Of a stretch of DNA of 23,049 nucleotides, positions 15,765 to 23,049 are shown one piece after another. The notes beneath the pieces are model-generated. The model worked only from the letters and a program-made list of their open reading frames with translations. It was not told the DNA's origin and made no database searches. Position 1 is the stretch's first letter; every line of letters starts with the position of its first letter. The stretch comes from Pavlovales sp. CCMP2436 (lineage: Eukaryota; Haptophyta; Pavlovophyceae; Pavlovales), in contig MU631341.1 of assembly GCA_026770615.1 (NCBI GenBank), positions 106,413 to 129,461 on the forward strand, given 5' to 3'. The translations under genes and the position numbers were made by a program.

Positions 15765-15936
15765 AAGACCATCCGGCTCTTAGAAAGCCCCGCAGGGCCC
15801 CCCGGGGGCCCCGCCGGAGGCGCCTATGTGACTAACATATAACTAACTTGTCACATAGCCCGGGGGCCCACGGGGCCCCACGGATACCGCGGATAATCCC
15901 CGTACGTTACGCCTTTTCTAAGAGCCGGAAGACCAT
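15765..15936. mobile_element. 156-bp MITE with 8-bp TSD
   Basis: The element (15773-15928) has 14-bp terminal inverted repeats, CCGGCTCTTAGAAA, and a perfect flanking direct repeat AAGACCAT (15765-15772 and 15929-15936). The interior is itself nearly palindromic (gggccccccgggggcccc, ctatgtgac/gtcacatag). The host sequence without the element is present in inverted orientation at 19128-19195. An 8-bp duplication is typical of hAT-type and a few other DNA transposon superfamilies; the termini do not match the usual hAT consensus, so the superfamily is left open. Confidence 0.9.
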
Positions 15937-16217
15937 TCAACTTAATTCGCGAAGCCAAACGCGAAAAGTGGCCAGGATCTTCTGAACATTACTAAAAAAT
16001 TGGCTTTCCACTTTTTTTCCCCGAGATACTCAAATTCCGTTAACTAACTTGCACTATTAAAATTACATATGAAAAAGTGTTAAAATTACATGCGACAGTA
16101 CTGCGGAGCTTAAATCAACGTGCGTGACGAAACTCGCGCCGCGTGCAAGGTGCTCACCAGCAGCGTCCATCACCACAGAGTGGCGAGGATCTCGCCGTGA
16201 GCTTTGCGGGGGAGCTC
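15937..16217. other. Intergenic, AT-rich in part
   Basis: No gene is visible. The segment contains a short near-repeat (aaaattacat...aaagtgttaaaattacatg) and probably includes the 3' flank of the decayed minus-strand coding region. Confidence 0.4.
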
Positions 16218-18983
16218 TCAGATCGTCGGCGCCTCGGGCGCGCGCGGCTGCACGCCCGACCGGCGCGCCCAATTGACGACAAGCGGCCGACCAACGGGCG
16301 GGACCACGTTGAGCTTCACGTTGACGGCGCGCACCTCGGTCGAGTTGAGGACAAAGCGGGCGTCGGGGTCGTTGCCGGCAGCCACAGATTCCCACTCGAC
16401 GAAATGCATGCCCTCGGGGTCGGCAGGGTGGGTAACAGTCAGAGCAGACAGCCACGATCTACCTGGCGGCACGCGGCGGCGGCGCGCGGCGGCGGCGTGC
16501 GGCGGCGGCGTGCGGCGGCGGCGTGCGGTGGTGGCGCGTGGCGGCGCCTACCTCCTCACACACCTTGATGAGGCCCGAGCGGTCGACCCACGCGGCCGTG
16601 GAGAGGAAGCGCATGATTGCAATAAACAGACTGAACTGCTTGGTGGTCCAGTACTCAGACTGGATCTCGCGTTGGCCGACGAGGGTGCAGTTCTCGGACC
16701 AGTCGACGTCTAGGATGAGCCAGCCTGGCGCAAGTAGCTCGTGGACCTGCTTGGATCCGCGCTTGAGCTCCGAGAGGATCCGTCTGTGCTCAACGAACTT
16801 GCGCGCCGGCAGCTGTTCAAATTCGTCGAAGAAATCCACGAGTGTGGCCGTCCTCTGTTGGCGCATAGGCTCCGTGTCCCCCGACGGAGTTGGGTCCGCG
16901 TTGCCGTCCCCGTCCCATGGCGCGGCGGGCGCTTCGGATGAGGTGCTCGTGTACGTGTCCCACTTGATCTGCGTGGACCACTCGGGAGCCGCATCTGCGC
17001 GCATGTGGCCGTCGCTGTCTACGATTTGCACCCGCAGCCCATCGCCAGGGCTGCTCCAAAGTGCCCCAAACCTGCAGCTCGAACACGTGTTGTTGACGCA
17101 GGCCTCGGCCGCCTCCGCAACGTACCCGCCGCACACGAGGGAGTCGGCCTGATCAAATATAAAATCAAGATAGCAATTAGAATATATACAAATAACAAGT
17201 TCAGAATAATCGCAATATAGAAGAAGAAGACGACGACAAAGAAGACATAGCTATCGTAGTTATTCGAAAAGCATATAATGTAATAACTAATCCACACCGT
17301 AGATACTGCACATAAAAATATAGTATAGCATAACAGAGTCAGAACCCCCCCCCTCCTCCAACACACACTGAACACACACACACATAAAAGGAGATTACCT
17401 GTTCGCGCTTGGACTCGAGCCTGCAGAATTCGAGCAGGCGGCTGACTTTGCTCGAGTAGTCTGAGCAAGCATTGCCAAACGAAGCAGCTGGCGTATCAGC
17501 CGCGGGCGATGCAGGTGCTGCGGCGGGCGCTCCCACAGCGGGTGATGCGTTTGCTGCTGCAGGCGCTTCCGCAGCGGGCGATGCGGCGGGCGTTGCGTCT
17601 GGGAGGGAAAAGATGGCGGACACCGTGTCCATTGCGTCGTGATAGCATTTATACTGTTCGCAAGTACGGCACAAATATGTCTCGCGTTTGATGCGCCGGA
17701 GGTTCCACGGCGCGAGCTTTTTAAAGGATGAATAGCTGAGCGGCGTGCCGCAAAGGACGTTCTCGGTCTGGAACTGCTAGAAGAGTGCGTCCATAGTCTG
17801 CATCGCGACCAGCGCCTGCGCGACTTGCCAAAGGTTGGGGCCGACGCGCCTTCTCACGCGGTCGCGCGTGCACGGGCTGACGGCACCGTTGTCGTAGAAG
17901 AAGGCGTGTACTTTGGCCACGTCAGCAGTGGAAAGCTTGTCTTTCCGCTCGGCGTGCGCAGAAGGCGCTAGCCGAACAGGTGGTCGCCGGAGGGCCGCGA
18001 ACTGACGAGTCCCACTGACCCCAGCAGCCCGCCCAGACAACCCGGCCACTGCGGCTTCCTAGGCGGGCGCGGCGGGCGCGCCGATCGGCGCGGCAGCAGA
18101 GCGCACACCCTTTGTCGAGCGGCCAGCGTGCTTGTACGCAATCAGCGTGCTCACGCCCTCCGCCGTGTACTCGACAGTGCAAGATGCGCCCCGCGCACCA
18201 CGCCCGCGACTGTGGAGCTCCGCGTTAGCACGCTATCGCCAAAAGCGATCGGCTCCCCCTTGCGCCGGACCGAGGCGTCAAAAGCTGCGCGGATCTTTCG
18301 GCATTCGTCGAACACTGCGTTCGATCGGTGCAGGCCGAGCGCTGCCTTCACCCGCCGCCCCATGCCTCCCGTCTCTCGCTCGACCACCGCCTCTGACGAG
18401 AGTAACGCAGAGCGCGGCGTAGCACTCGCCGCGCTGCGCCTCCGTCTGGCACTCCTTGAGCTCGGAGAGGGCCTCGCGTGCCCATGAGACAATGTAGAGC
18501 GCAGTCTCCGCATGCGTCATCCTCGGTGCGCGCCCGCGACAGCGGCGGAGGCCCGACCGGCTCCGAGCGCGCGCGCGACAAGCGCGGCAGCAGCTCGGGC
18601 GGCACCGGCTCGGGCGGCGCAGGCTCGGGCTCGAGCTGTGCTCGGCAGCGGTGCGTTGCGAGCAGCTCGTTGACGAGGTGCACGATAGCATGCTGCAGCG
18701 ACGGACGCGTATTCGAGGGATTGCACTTGAGCTGCATCCGCTTCGTTGGGTCCACCATCCTGCAGCAGCCGAGCGACACCTGGACGTACTCGCGCGCGCC
18801 TGCGCGCCCCCCCGTCTCCGCAGAGAAGACATTGTCCACCTTGCGCAAGCGCACCAGGAGGTCATCAACGCTTGTGCCGACGAGCTCTTCGAGCGGCTCC
18901 GGCCAGCGGAGCGACATCGCGGCGGGCGGATGCTGCAAGTCTGGACCGATCCAGAGCGATGGTAGGGTTTTAAAACGGTTCAA
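16218..18983 (-). pseudogene. Decayed multi-exon TE-type (DDE-like) gene
   Basis: Several minus-strand segments appear to form one gene. The C-terminal exon (16462-16218) joins through a 97-nt GC-repeat intron (GTGAGG donor at 16559, CCAG acceptor at 16463) to an exon (about 17151-16560) containing ACVNNTCSSCRFG and LDVDWSENCTLVGQREIQSE. Another intron (about 17399-17152, phase 0) joins this to a Cys-rich part (ETYLCRTCEQYKCYHDAM) at about 17770-17400. Upstream lies KDKLSTADVAKVHAFFYDNG. The order of an FY/KD region, a Lys-rich ClC..C region and D-x-x-EN..EIQS resembles a TE-associated eukaryotic protein family with a proposed DDE core. In-frame TAG codons at about 17777-17779 and 18060 and two or more frameshifts upstream (18100-18530) indicate decay. 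The N-terminal part (ATG at 18917, MSLRWPEPLEELVG) is not recognised. Family assignment is from memory of motif patterns. Confidence 0.45.
16463..16559 (-). other. Short intron made of GCC-type triplet repeats
   Basis: A GTGAGG donor and GCCGCCAG acceptor define 97 nt that consist largely of gcc/gca triplet repeats. Removing it joins ..SGLIKVC to RSWLSALT in frame. Confidence 0.55.
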
Positions 18984-19127
18984 AACATGTTTAAAATCGG
19001 CGCGCGTCAGTTATTGATCCCTGGCCCGCCCATGAAGACTTACAGTGATTTTGAAAAGTGTAAAAAATAGAGCTCGTCGAGACCGACCAATAAACACTTC
19101 AAATTTCGGCATAGCCCTTCAGGAATC
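18984..19127. other. Intergenic region between the decayed gene and the DUF616-like gene
   Basis: The sequence is AT-rich with no recognisable gene. It separates two minus-strand units. Confidence 0.4.
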
Positions 19128-19195
19128 CTCTCAACCCGGTTGAATGGTCTTCGCCCACTTGAGAGCTGTCCGGGGGTGACATGAGCCATAGCCAT
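19128..19195 (-). repeat. Paralogous sequence lacking the MITE
   Basis: On the minus strand this reads ggctatggctcatgtcaccc, then ccggacag, then gcgaagaccattcaac. It matches the sequence around 15734-15772 plus 15937-15942, but carries a single AAGACCAT and no MITE. Confidence 0.8.
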
Positions 19196-19206
19196 TATAA
19201 GTATTA

Positions 19207-20997
19207 TTATCGCCTGCCGTTCATATGCCTGTGCTCGTTGGCCATGAAGAATTTGCTCGATTGCTTGATGTGCCTGAGCGTCCACTTTTGTATATGTTTT
19301 TTGCTCTTGGTGGGGACGACATACACTTGCCGGCGCAGCCCAAGCTCGTCGACTGAATACCAGAAGGAATGCTGCTCACGGTGGGAGAAGAGAGCGACCT
19401 CGTTGAACCACACGCACTCGAGCCACCGGATGATGCTCGTGCCGGACACGCGCGCGTTGTGCTGTGCGTCCGCCGAGCGGGCGGCGCCGAGCCTGTTCTG
19501 CGTGATGAACTGGGAGTCGAGCATGCCGAACGCGTTGTTGAACGCGCCCTCCGAGCTGTAGAGCACCTGCTGCAGCGCGATGTCCGCCGTGTCCCGCGCA
19601 TGCGCGGGCGTACCCGCCTCTGTCTGGTTTACTCGCTTTTGGGAGGCCTCGAACTCATCCTGGCGCAACAAATGCAGTGTTCATATGAATAGAGTAATAT
19701 TACTATTAGTGGTTCAGCATGATTCAACAGGTGGTGTTCACTCACTGATTTGGTCGACGTCAGACATTAGTCCTTGAATAGATTAGATCGGCACGCGCAG
19801 TGGCGCCCAAGCCAGCGCAGCCGACTAAGGCACGCAGCAGGCAATTGGCGACGCACCGCTCAGACCAGCACAACTTCCAGGACAGTCAGACGCCAGCTTT
19901 AATCCCTCTCAGTAATATAAGGGGTGACTCTGCAGCACCAGGCCCCACACTCCCGAGCAGCAGGAGAAGACGGCTTTAGAGAGGGAGCCTCGACGTTAAG
20001 GAGGGTGAGCCTTAAAATATAGAATATATTAAATTTTAAATGTTATAAATTAAGACTATATTAATGAAGGGGGGGTTCGGGCTGGTGGTGTTTCACACTG
20101 ATATTGATACCTGCGTCGCAAACGGCCCGTTGGGCTGCGAGGGGTGTTCCATGACCATGTACGGCAGTTGCGTCATGTTACGCATCTGCTCCATGATGAG
20201 GTGGGCAGGCATCCGAAGCTGCAGCTTGGCATCCAAGTAGATCACAAATCTGCGGGCGCATCACAGGCCAGGGCACGTGCGTAAGAGTAGGAAGAGTAAC
20301 TCGTCAACCGGCCAGCAAGTCTGAGCCCGACCGCGTCAGCCGCCCGTCCTCTCTCGTACAAATTAAGCCAGATGCACCGGCAGTGGGGAAGGTAAGCTGC
20401 TTACTCGGCAAGGGGGAAGAGCCACATCGCGCTCATCTTGAACGAGTGCGCCAGGCGCGGCGGCGAGTCGGGGAAGGGGAGCGGCTCGGGCAGGTCGTAA
20501 AGGGACCAGCCGCCGCCGAGCGAGGCCTTGGCCGAGAGAGTGGCGCGCGAGGGCCTGTCGACAAAGGCGATGTGGCACACTTCGCTTGTGGCACTGCGCG
20601 GCACCGGCCCGAGCCCGCCATCGTAGCTGTTAGTTACGATCGTGTATGCAACCAGCGCGCAGTGCGCGGTGGCCTGAACTAGCCGCGCGACCCACAGCTG
20701 CGCGGCGGGTGTCGCGTACCCGCAGGAGACAGCGTCCTTCGCCTCGCCAGGGGCCTTGCCCCGCAGCCTGCTCACGTTGCACACCGTGCGGCCGCCGCCG
20801 CCGGGGCTGACGCACGCCTTGGCGGCACGCATGGTGGCCAGCCGGTCGACCATGGAGACGCAGCCGTGGAACGCGTCGCAGCGCGCGTACTCGGGCCCGG
20901 GCGGTGGCACCGCCGCGCGCGCCGGCGCGATGGCGAGCGTAATAACGAGCGCGCAGGCGAGCGGCCGCCGCGCCAGCCGCGAAGGGGCCGCAGCCAT
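19207..20997 (-). CDS. DUF616/TOD1-like glycosyltransferase-family protein (3 exons)
   Basis: Exons 20997-20405, 20249-20111 and 19659-19207 join in phases 2 and 0 to give 394 residues. The ATG at 20997 gives MAAAPSRLARRPLACALVITLAIAPARA, a signal peptide or membrane anchor, suggesting the secretory pathway. The DUF616 pattern is visible: AYTIVTNSYDGG (about 117-128), CHIAFVDRP, GGGWSLYDLP, AHSFKMSAMWLFPLAEFVIYLDAKLQL (crossing the first junction, about 184-208) and MEHPSQPNGPF. A late CVWFNEVALFSHREQHSFWY (about 326-345) corresponds to the family's W-x-E..S.R-D-Q-x-S-F block. That motifs continue across both junctions supports the splicing. Plant members (TOD1, MUCI70) act in the Golgi on cell-wall or lipid glycosylation; the substrate here is unknown. 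It is divergent from the tRNA synthetase gene. Confidence 0.72.
19788..19920 (+). repeat. SINE-like dispersed repeat, copy 5
   Basis: This is a full-length-looking copy (tcggcacgcgcagtggcgcc ... gccagctttaatccctctca) lying within the second intron of the DUF616-like gene (20110-19660) and antisense to it. Confidence 0.85.
19921..20110. other. AT-rich remainder of the DUF616-like gene's second intron
   Basis: An AT-rich block (taaaatatagaatatattaa and following, 20012-20068) lies next to the splice donor (CAG|GTATCA on the minus strand). Nothing else is recognised. Confidence 0.55.
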
Positions 20998-21121
20998 CCT
21001 GCCCCCGGACCCGCGCCCTCCGGGCAAACGGCCCCCTTCAGCGGGCCGCCATCCTGGCATTTGCCCTTTCGAGAACACGACCGGCCGGCGACGGGTGTCA
21101 CGCGGCGCGGGTTGCACGCTC
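20998..21121. promoter_or_regulatory. 124-bp bidirectional intergenic region
   Basis: The ATG codons of the DUF616-like gene (minus, 20997) and the tRNA synthetase gene (plus, 21122) are only 124 bp apart. The region is GC-rich, has no TATA box, and must hold both 5' UTRs and both promoters. The frames that extend through it on each strand have no domain and are read as shadows. Confidence 0.65.
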
Positions 21122-23025
21122 ATGCGATCGCTGATGCTACTAACGGTGCTGCTGCCGCGCGCTGCGGGGCTGGCGCTCGGCTCGGGGCGGATGGCCGGCT
21201 CGCGGCTCGCCCGCGGCGTCTCCATCGGTTCGGCCCGCGCCAGCAAGGTCGCGAACGCCGCCAAGAAGGCCGGGGGCGCGGATGTGAAGGAGTCGGTCTA
21301 CTCGGCCACGGTCAGCCTACCCAAGACCGGCTTCGACCAGCGGGCCAACGCGGTAGTGCGCGAGCCCGAGCTGCAGAGCTTCTGGGCGGAGCAGCGCGTC
21401 TACGAACGGCTGCGCGACGAGAACGCAGGTCCCGCTACACACACACCCCACACACATTCCACACATCTGGTAGGGTGCGCTCAAACCCCCCCCCCCCCCC
21501 TCCCCACCTCGCACCCCCTCTCCCACCTCTCACCCCTCCCCCTCCCCTTAGGCGAGCCCTTCACGCTGCACGACGGGCCACCCTACGCGAACGGCGACCT
21601 GCACTGCGGGCACGCGCTCAACAAGATCCTCAAGGACTTCATCAACCGCTTCCAGATGATGAACGGGCGCAAGGTGCGCTTCGTCCCTGGCTGGGACTGC
21701 CACGGCCTCCCGATCGAGCTGAAGGTCCTGCAGGGCATCAAGAGCTCGGAGGAGCGTCGTTCGCTCACCCCGCTGCAGCTACGCGAGCGTGCGGCCCAGT
21801 TCGCCGTGGAGGCGGTGGGTAGGCAGCGCACGCAGTTCCGCCGCTTCGGCGTATGGGCTGACTGGGAGGCGCCCTACCTCACGCTCGACCCCGCGTACGA
21901 GGCAGCGCAGGTGAAACGATTATTGTTTGGGAAATATTGCTGTTCTGCGCGTATACTGCAGCAATATTGATCGCGCGTATATTGCAATATTGACCCCGCG
22001 TACGAGGCAGCGCAGGTGACACGTTAGCTGTTCCTTTATTAAATAATAGCCAACTGTTCCGCGCAATCGTCTTGTGGAGCTTACGTCTATTCGGCTTCTG
22101 GGGGTCAATTGTGTGATTTGGGGTCAAAAAAGCGGGGCTTTCATCAATATGTGACCCCAATAACACATGTGACCCCAAAAAGCCGAGTTGATGAAATCAC
22201 CTCTGCCTGCCCGCCCTCACTGCCCTCATCGCAGTTATTCTGCGACTCGGACTCTCCTGTCTGCTAGTCCGATGTCTGCTTTGACTGTCCGCCCTCACTG
22301 TTCGCATTTCAGCTACTCGCGGGACTGTGACAGTCACATCCCCCCCCCCCGCCGCCTATCCCGGCTGTCCTAGCTGCCTGTCCTGAGTGTCCACCCTAAC
22401 TGTCCGCTCCCACTGTCCGCTTCCACTGTCCACCCCCCACTGTCCGTGGGTATGTACGATACTGTGTGTGTGTGTGTGTTTGCGGGGGGGGGGGGTCGGG
22501 GGGTTGGAAACATGAGTTTGATTCCAATGAATAAACGCATACGCACTCGAGCCCTGCGATTTATTGGAATTAAATCCTGAGTGTCCACCCGCACTGCCCG
22601 CTCCCACTGTCCACCCCCACTGTGCGTGTCTGATCAGACTCAGTGGTGGGGACGGTATCCGTGTGCTCTGCAAAGGTCCCTTGATCCGAGTGTTTTCTCA
22701 ACGCTTGGGTCCTGTGGAGACCTGTCAGGGGACGGACGTATTTCTAGATATTTACACACTCCCACTGTCCGCTCCCAATGTCCCGGCTGCAACTGCCTTT
22801 CTTTGACAGTTGCCCGGATTCGGCCCAGTCCGGATTCGAGTTAGTCTGCTGTTACGAGTTGTTACACAATCGTTCTCGCCTCACCCCCACTATTCACACC
22901 CACTGTCCGCTCCCACTGTCCGCAGATCGGTGTCTTCGGCGCGATGGCTCTCAACGGCCACATCTATCGTGGCAAGAAGCCCGTGCACTGGTCGCCGTCT
23001 ACTCGCACTGCTCTGGCAGAGGCCG
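21122..23025 (+). CDS. ileS: Isoleucyl-tRNA synthetase, organellar type, 5' part (3 exons seen)
   Basis: Exons 21122-21428, 21552-21910 and 22926-23025 encode about 255 residues and the gene continues beyond the window (donor GCCG|GTACG). The first ~60 residues are a likely bipartite leader: [20 protein letters not shown] is hydrophobic, followed by an Arg/Ser/Lys-rich part, as in proteins sent to a complex plastid or to a mitochondrion. The mature start, [20 protein letters not shown], is typical of bacterial-type IleRS. The class I signature HxGH is HCGH (residues 120-123) within [20 protein letters not shown]. Also typical are [12 protein letters not shown] and, in exon 3, [20 protein letters not shown]. 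It charges tRNA-Ile using ATP. The editing domain and KMSKS motif lie outside the window. Confidence 0.92.
21429..21551 (+). other. Intron 1 of ileS
   Basis: The donor is GCAG|GTCCCG and the acceptor CCCTTAG|GCGAG (phase 1, restoring Gly). The interior carries a CA-rich run and a long C tract (13 C interrupted by T) that doubles as the polypyrimidine tract. Confidence 0.88.
22095..22190. repeat. Imperfect inverted repeat (GGGGTCA type)
   Basis: Arms of roughly 27 bp, ggggtcaattgtgtgatttg and following, and their inverted partner ending acacatgtgacccc, face each other within ileS intron 2. The inner ggggtca copies are also paired. It is probably a MITE remnant. Confidence 0.6.
22385..22925. 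repeat. CCACTGTCCGCT minisatellite in ileS intron 2
   Basis: Units of about 12 bp (cactgtccgctc, cactgtccaccc) occur in blocks at about 22400-22450, 22577-22625, 22757-22785 and 22890-22925. The last unit runs directly into the splice acceptor, so the terminal cactgtccgcAG provides the 3' splice site. Confidence 0.85.
22631..22756 (+). repeat. Solo LINE 3'-end module, copy 2
   Basis: The module matches 5543-5663 (tcagtggtggggacggtatc, cgtgtgctc, gatccgagtgtttt, caacgcttgg, ggggacggacgt, tagatattt). It is inserted in the minisatellite of ileS intron 2 in the sense orientation. It is either an extreme 5' truncation of the LINE or a SINE sharing its tail. Confidence 0.85.
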
Positions 23026-23049
23026 GTACGTCTCTCTCTCTCTCCATTT
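23026..23049 (+). other. Start of ileS intron 3 with CT microsatellite
   Basis: The donor GTACGT is followed directly by a CT repeat that runs to the end of the window. Confidence 0.8.

Larger units (their letters stand above)
21911..22925 (+). other. Intron 2 of ileS (1015 nt), repeat-rich
   Basis: The donor is GCGCAG|GTGAAA and the acceptor CTGTCCGCAG|ATCGG (phase 0). The intron contains a second copy of the exon end plus donor (21992-22019), an imperfect inverted repeat, a CCACTGTCCGCT-type minisatellite in four blocks, GT and G runs (22458-22502), and a solo LINE 3' module (22631-22756). Exon 3 encodes the sequence that follows exon 2 in IleRS proteins, so the join is secure. Confidence 0.88.

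Noticed and set aside
17777..18062. TAG read as a sense codon, because two in-frame TAGs interrupt the decayed gene
   Set aside because: The same region also has frameshifts and lies among dead transposons, so ordinary decay explains it. No intact gene here contains internal TAG codons.
20756..21121. N-terminal extension of IleRS upstream of 21122
   Set aside because: The frame overlaps the DUF616-like coding sequence antisense, has no IleRS similarity, and the ATG at 21122 gives a sensible hydrophobic leader.
1..23049. CRISPR arrays, rRNA or tRNA genes
   Set aside because: No regularly spaced identical repeats, rRNA signatures or cloverleaf with intact A and B boxes were seen; the minisatellites lack spacer structure.

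Overview
This is a nuclear genomic window from a GC-rich eukaryote, most likely a unicellular alga with a complex (secondary) plastid, such as a haptophyte or heterokont alga. The organism call is inference. It rests on spliceosomal introns, dense microsatellites, several classes of eukaryotic transposons, and an organellar-type isoleucyl-tRNA synthetase whose N-terminus looks like a signal peptide followed by a basic leader. There is a 408-base run of N (10013-10420) followed by 36 G.

Only three host genes look intact. A FAD-dependent monooxygenase-like gene (13627-15241, +, two exons) lies beside a foldback transposon. At the right end, a DUF616/TOD1-like glycosyltransferase-family gene (20997-19207, -, three exons) and an isoleucyl-tRNA synthetase gene (21122 to beyond 23025, +, three exons visible) are transcribed head to head from a 124-bp shared intergenic region. 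A large, decayed, TE-type coding region (about 18983-16218, -) lies between the monooxygenase and the DUF616 gene.

The rest is layered mobile and repetitive DNA. At 1.4-6.6 kb there are two oppositely oriented fragments of one non-LTR retrotransposon (LINE) family encoding RNase H, a CCHC-like zinc knuckle and a basic Pro-rich tail, plus a frameshifted OTU-like cysteine protease fragment. LINE copy A is bounded by a 7-bp target-site duplication, and a paralogous unfilled site survives 2.3 kb away. At 12.3-13.55 kb there is a Mutator-like (MULE) transposase N-terminal fragment next to its terminal repeat, then a 345-bp MULE-type foldback element with a 10-bp duplication. A 156-bp MITE with a perfect 8-bp duplication (15773-15928) also has an unfilled paralogous site (19128-19195). 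At least five copies of a ~130-bp SINE-like repeat are scattered through the window.

The most interesting element is at about 6709-8337: an endogenous CRESS-DNA (circular Rep-encoding single-stranded DNA) virus-like element. It keeps a 258-codon capsid-like ORF on the - strand, a divergently oriented Rep HUH-endonuclease N-terminus on the + strand, and an 11-bp hairpin whose loop carries the canonical nonanucleotide AAATATTAC. It appears to be a linearised circular genome opened inside rep and flanked by host-type repeats.

A second theme is intron remodelling. In both spliced + strand genes an intron boundary is duplicated as a long direct repeat (19 bp over a 3' splice site in the monooxygenase gene, 28 bp over a 5' splice site in the tRNA synthetase gene), as if DNA had been inserted or duplicated exactly at the splice junction.
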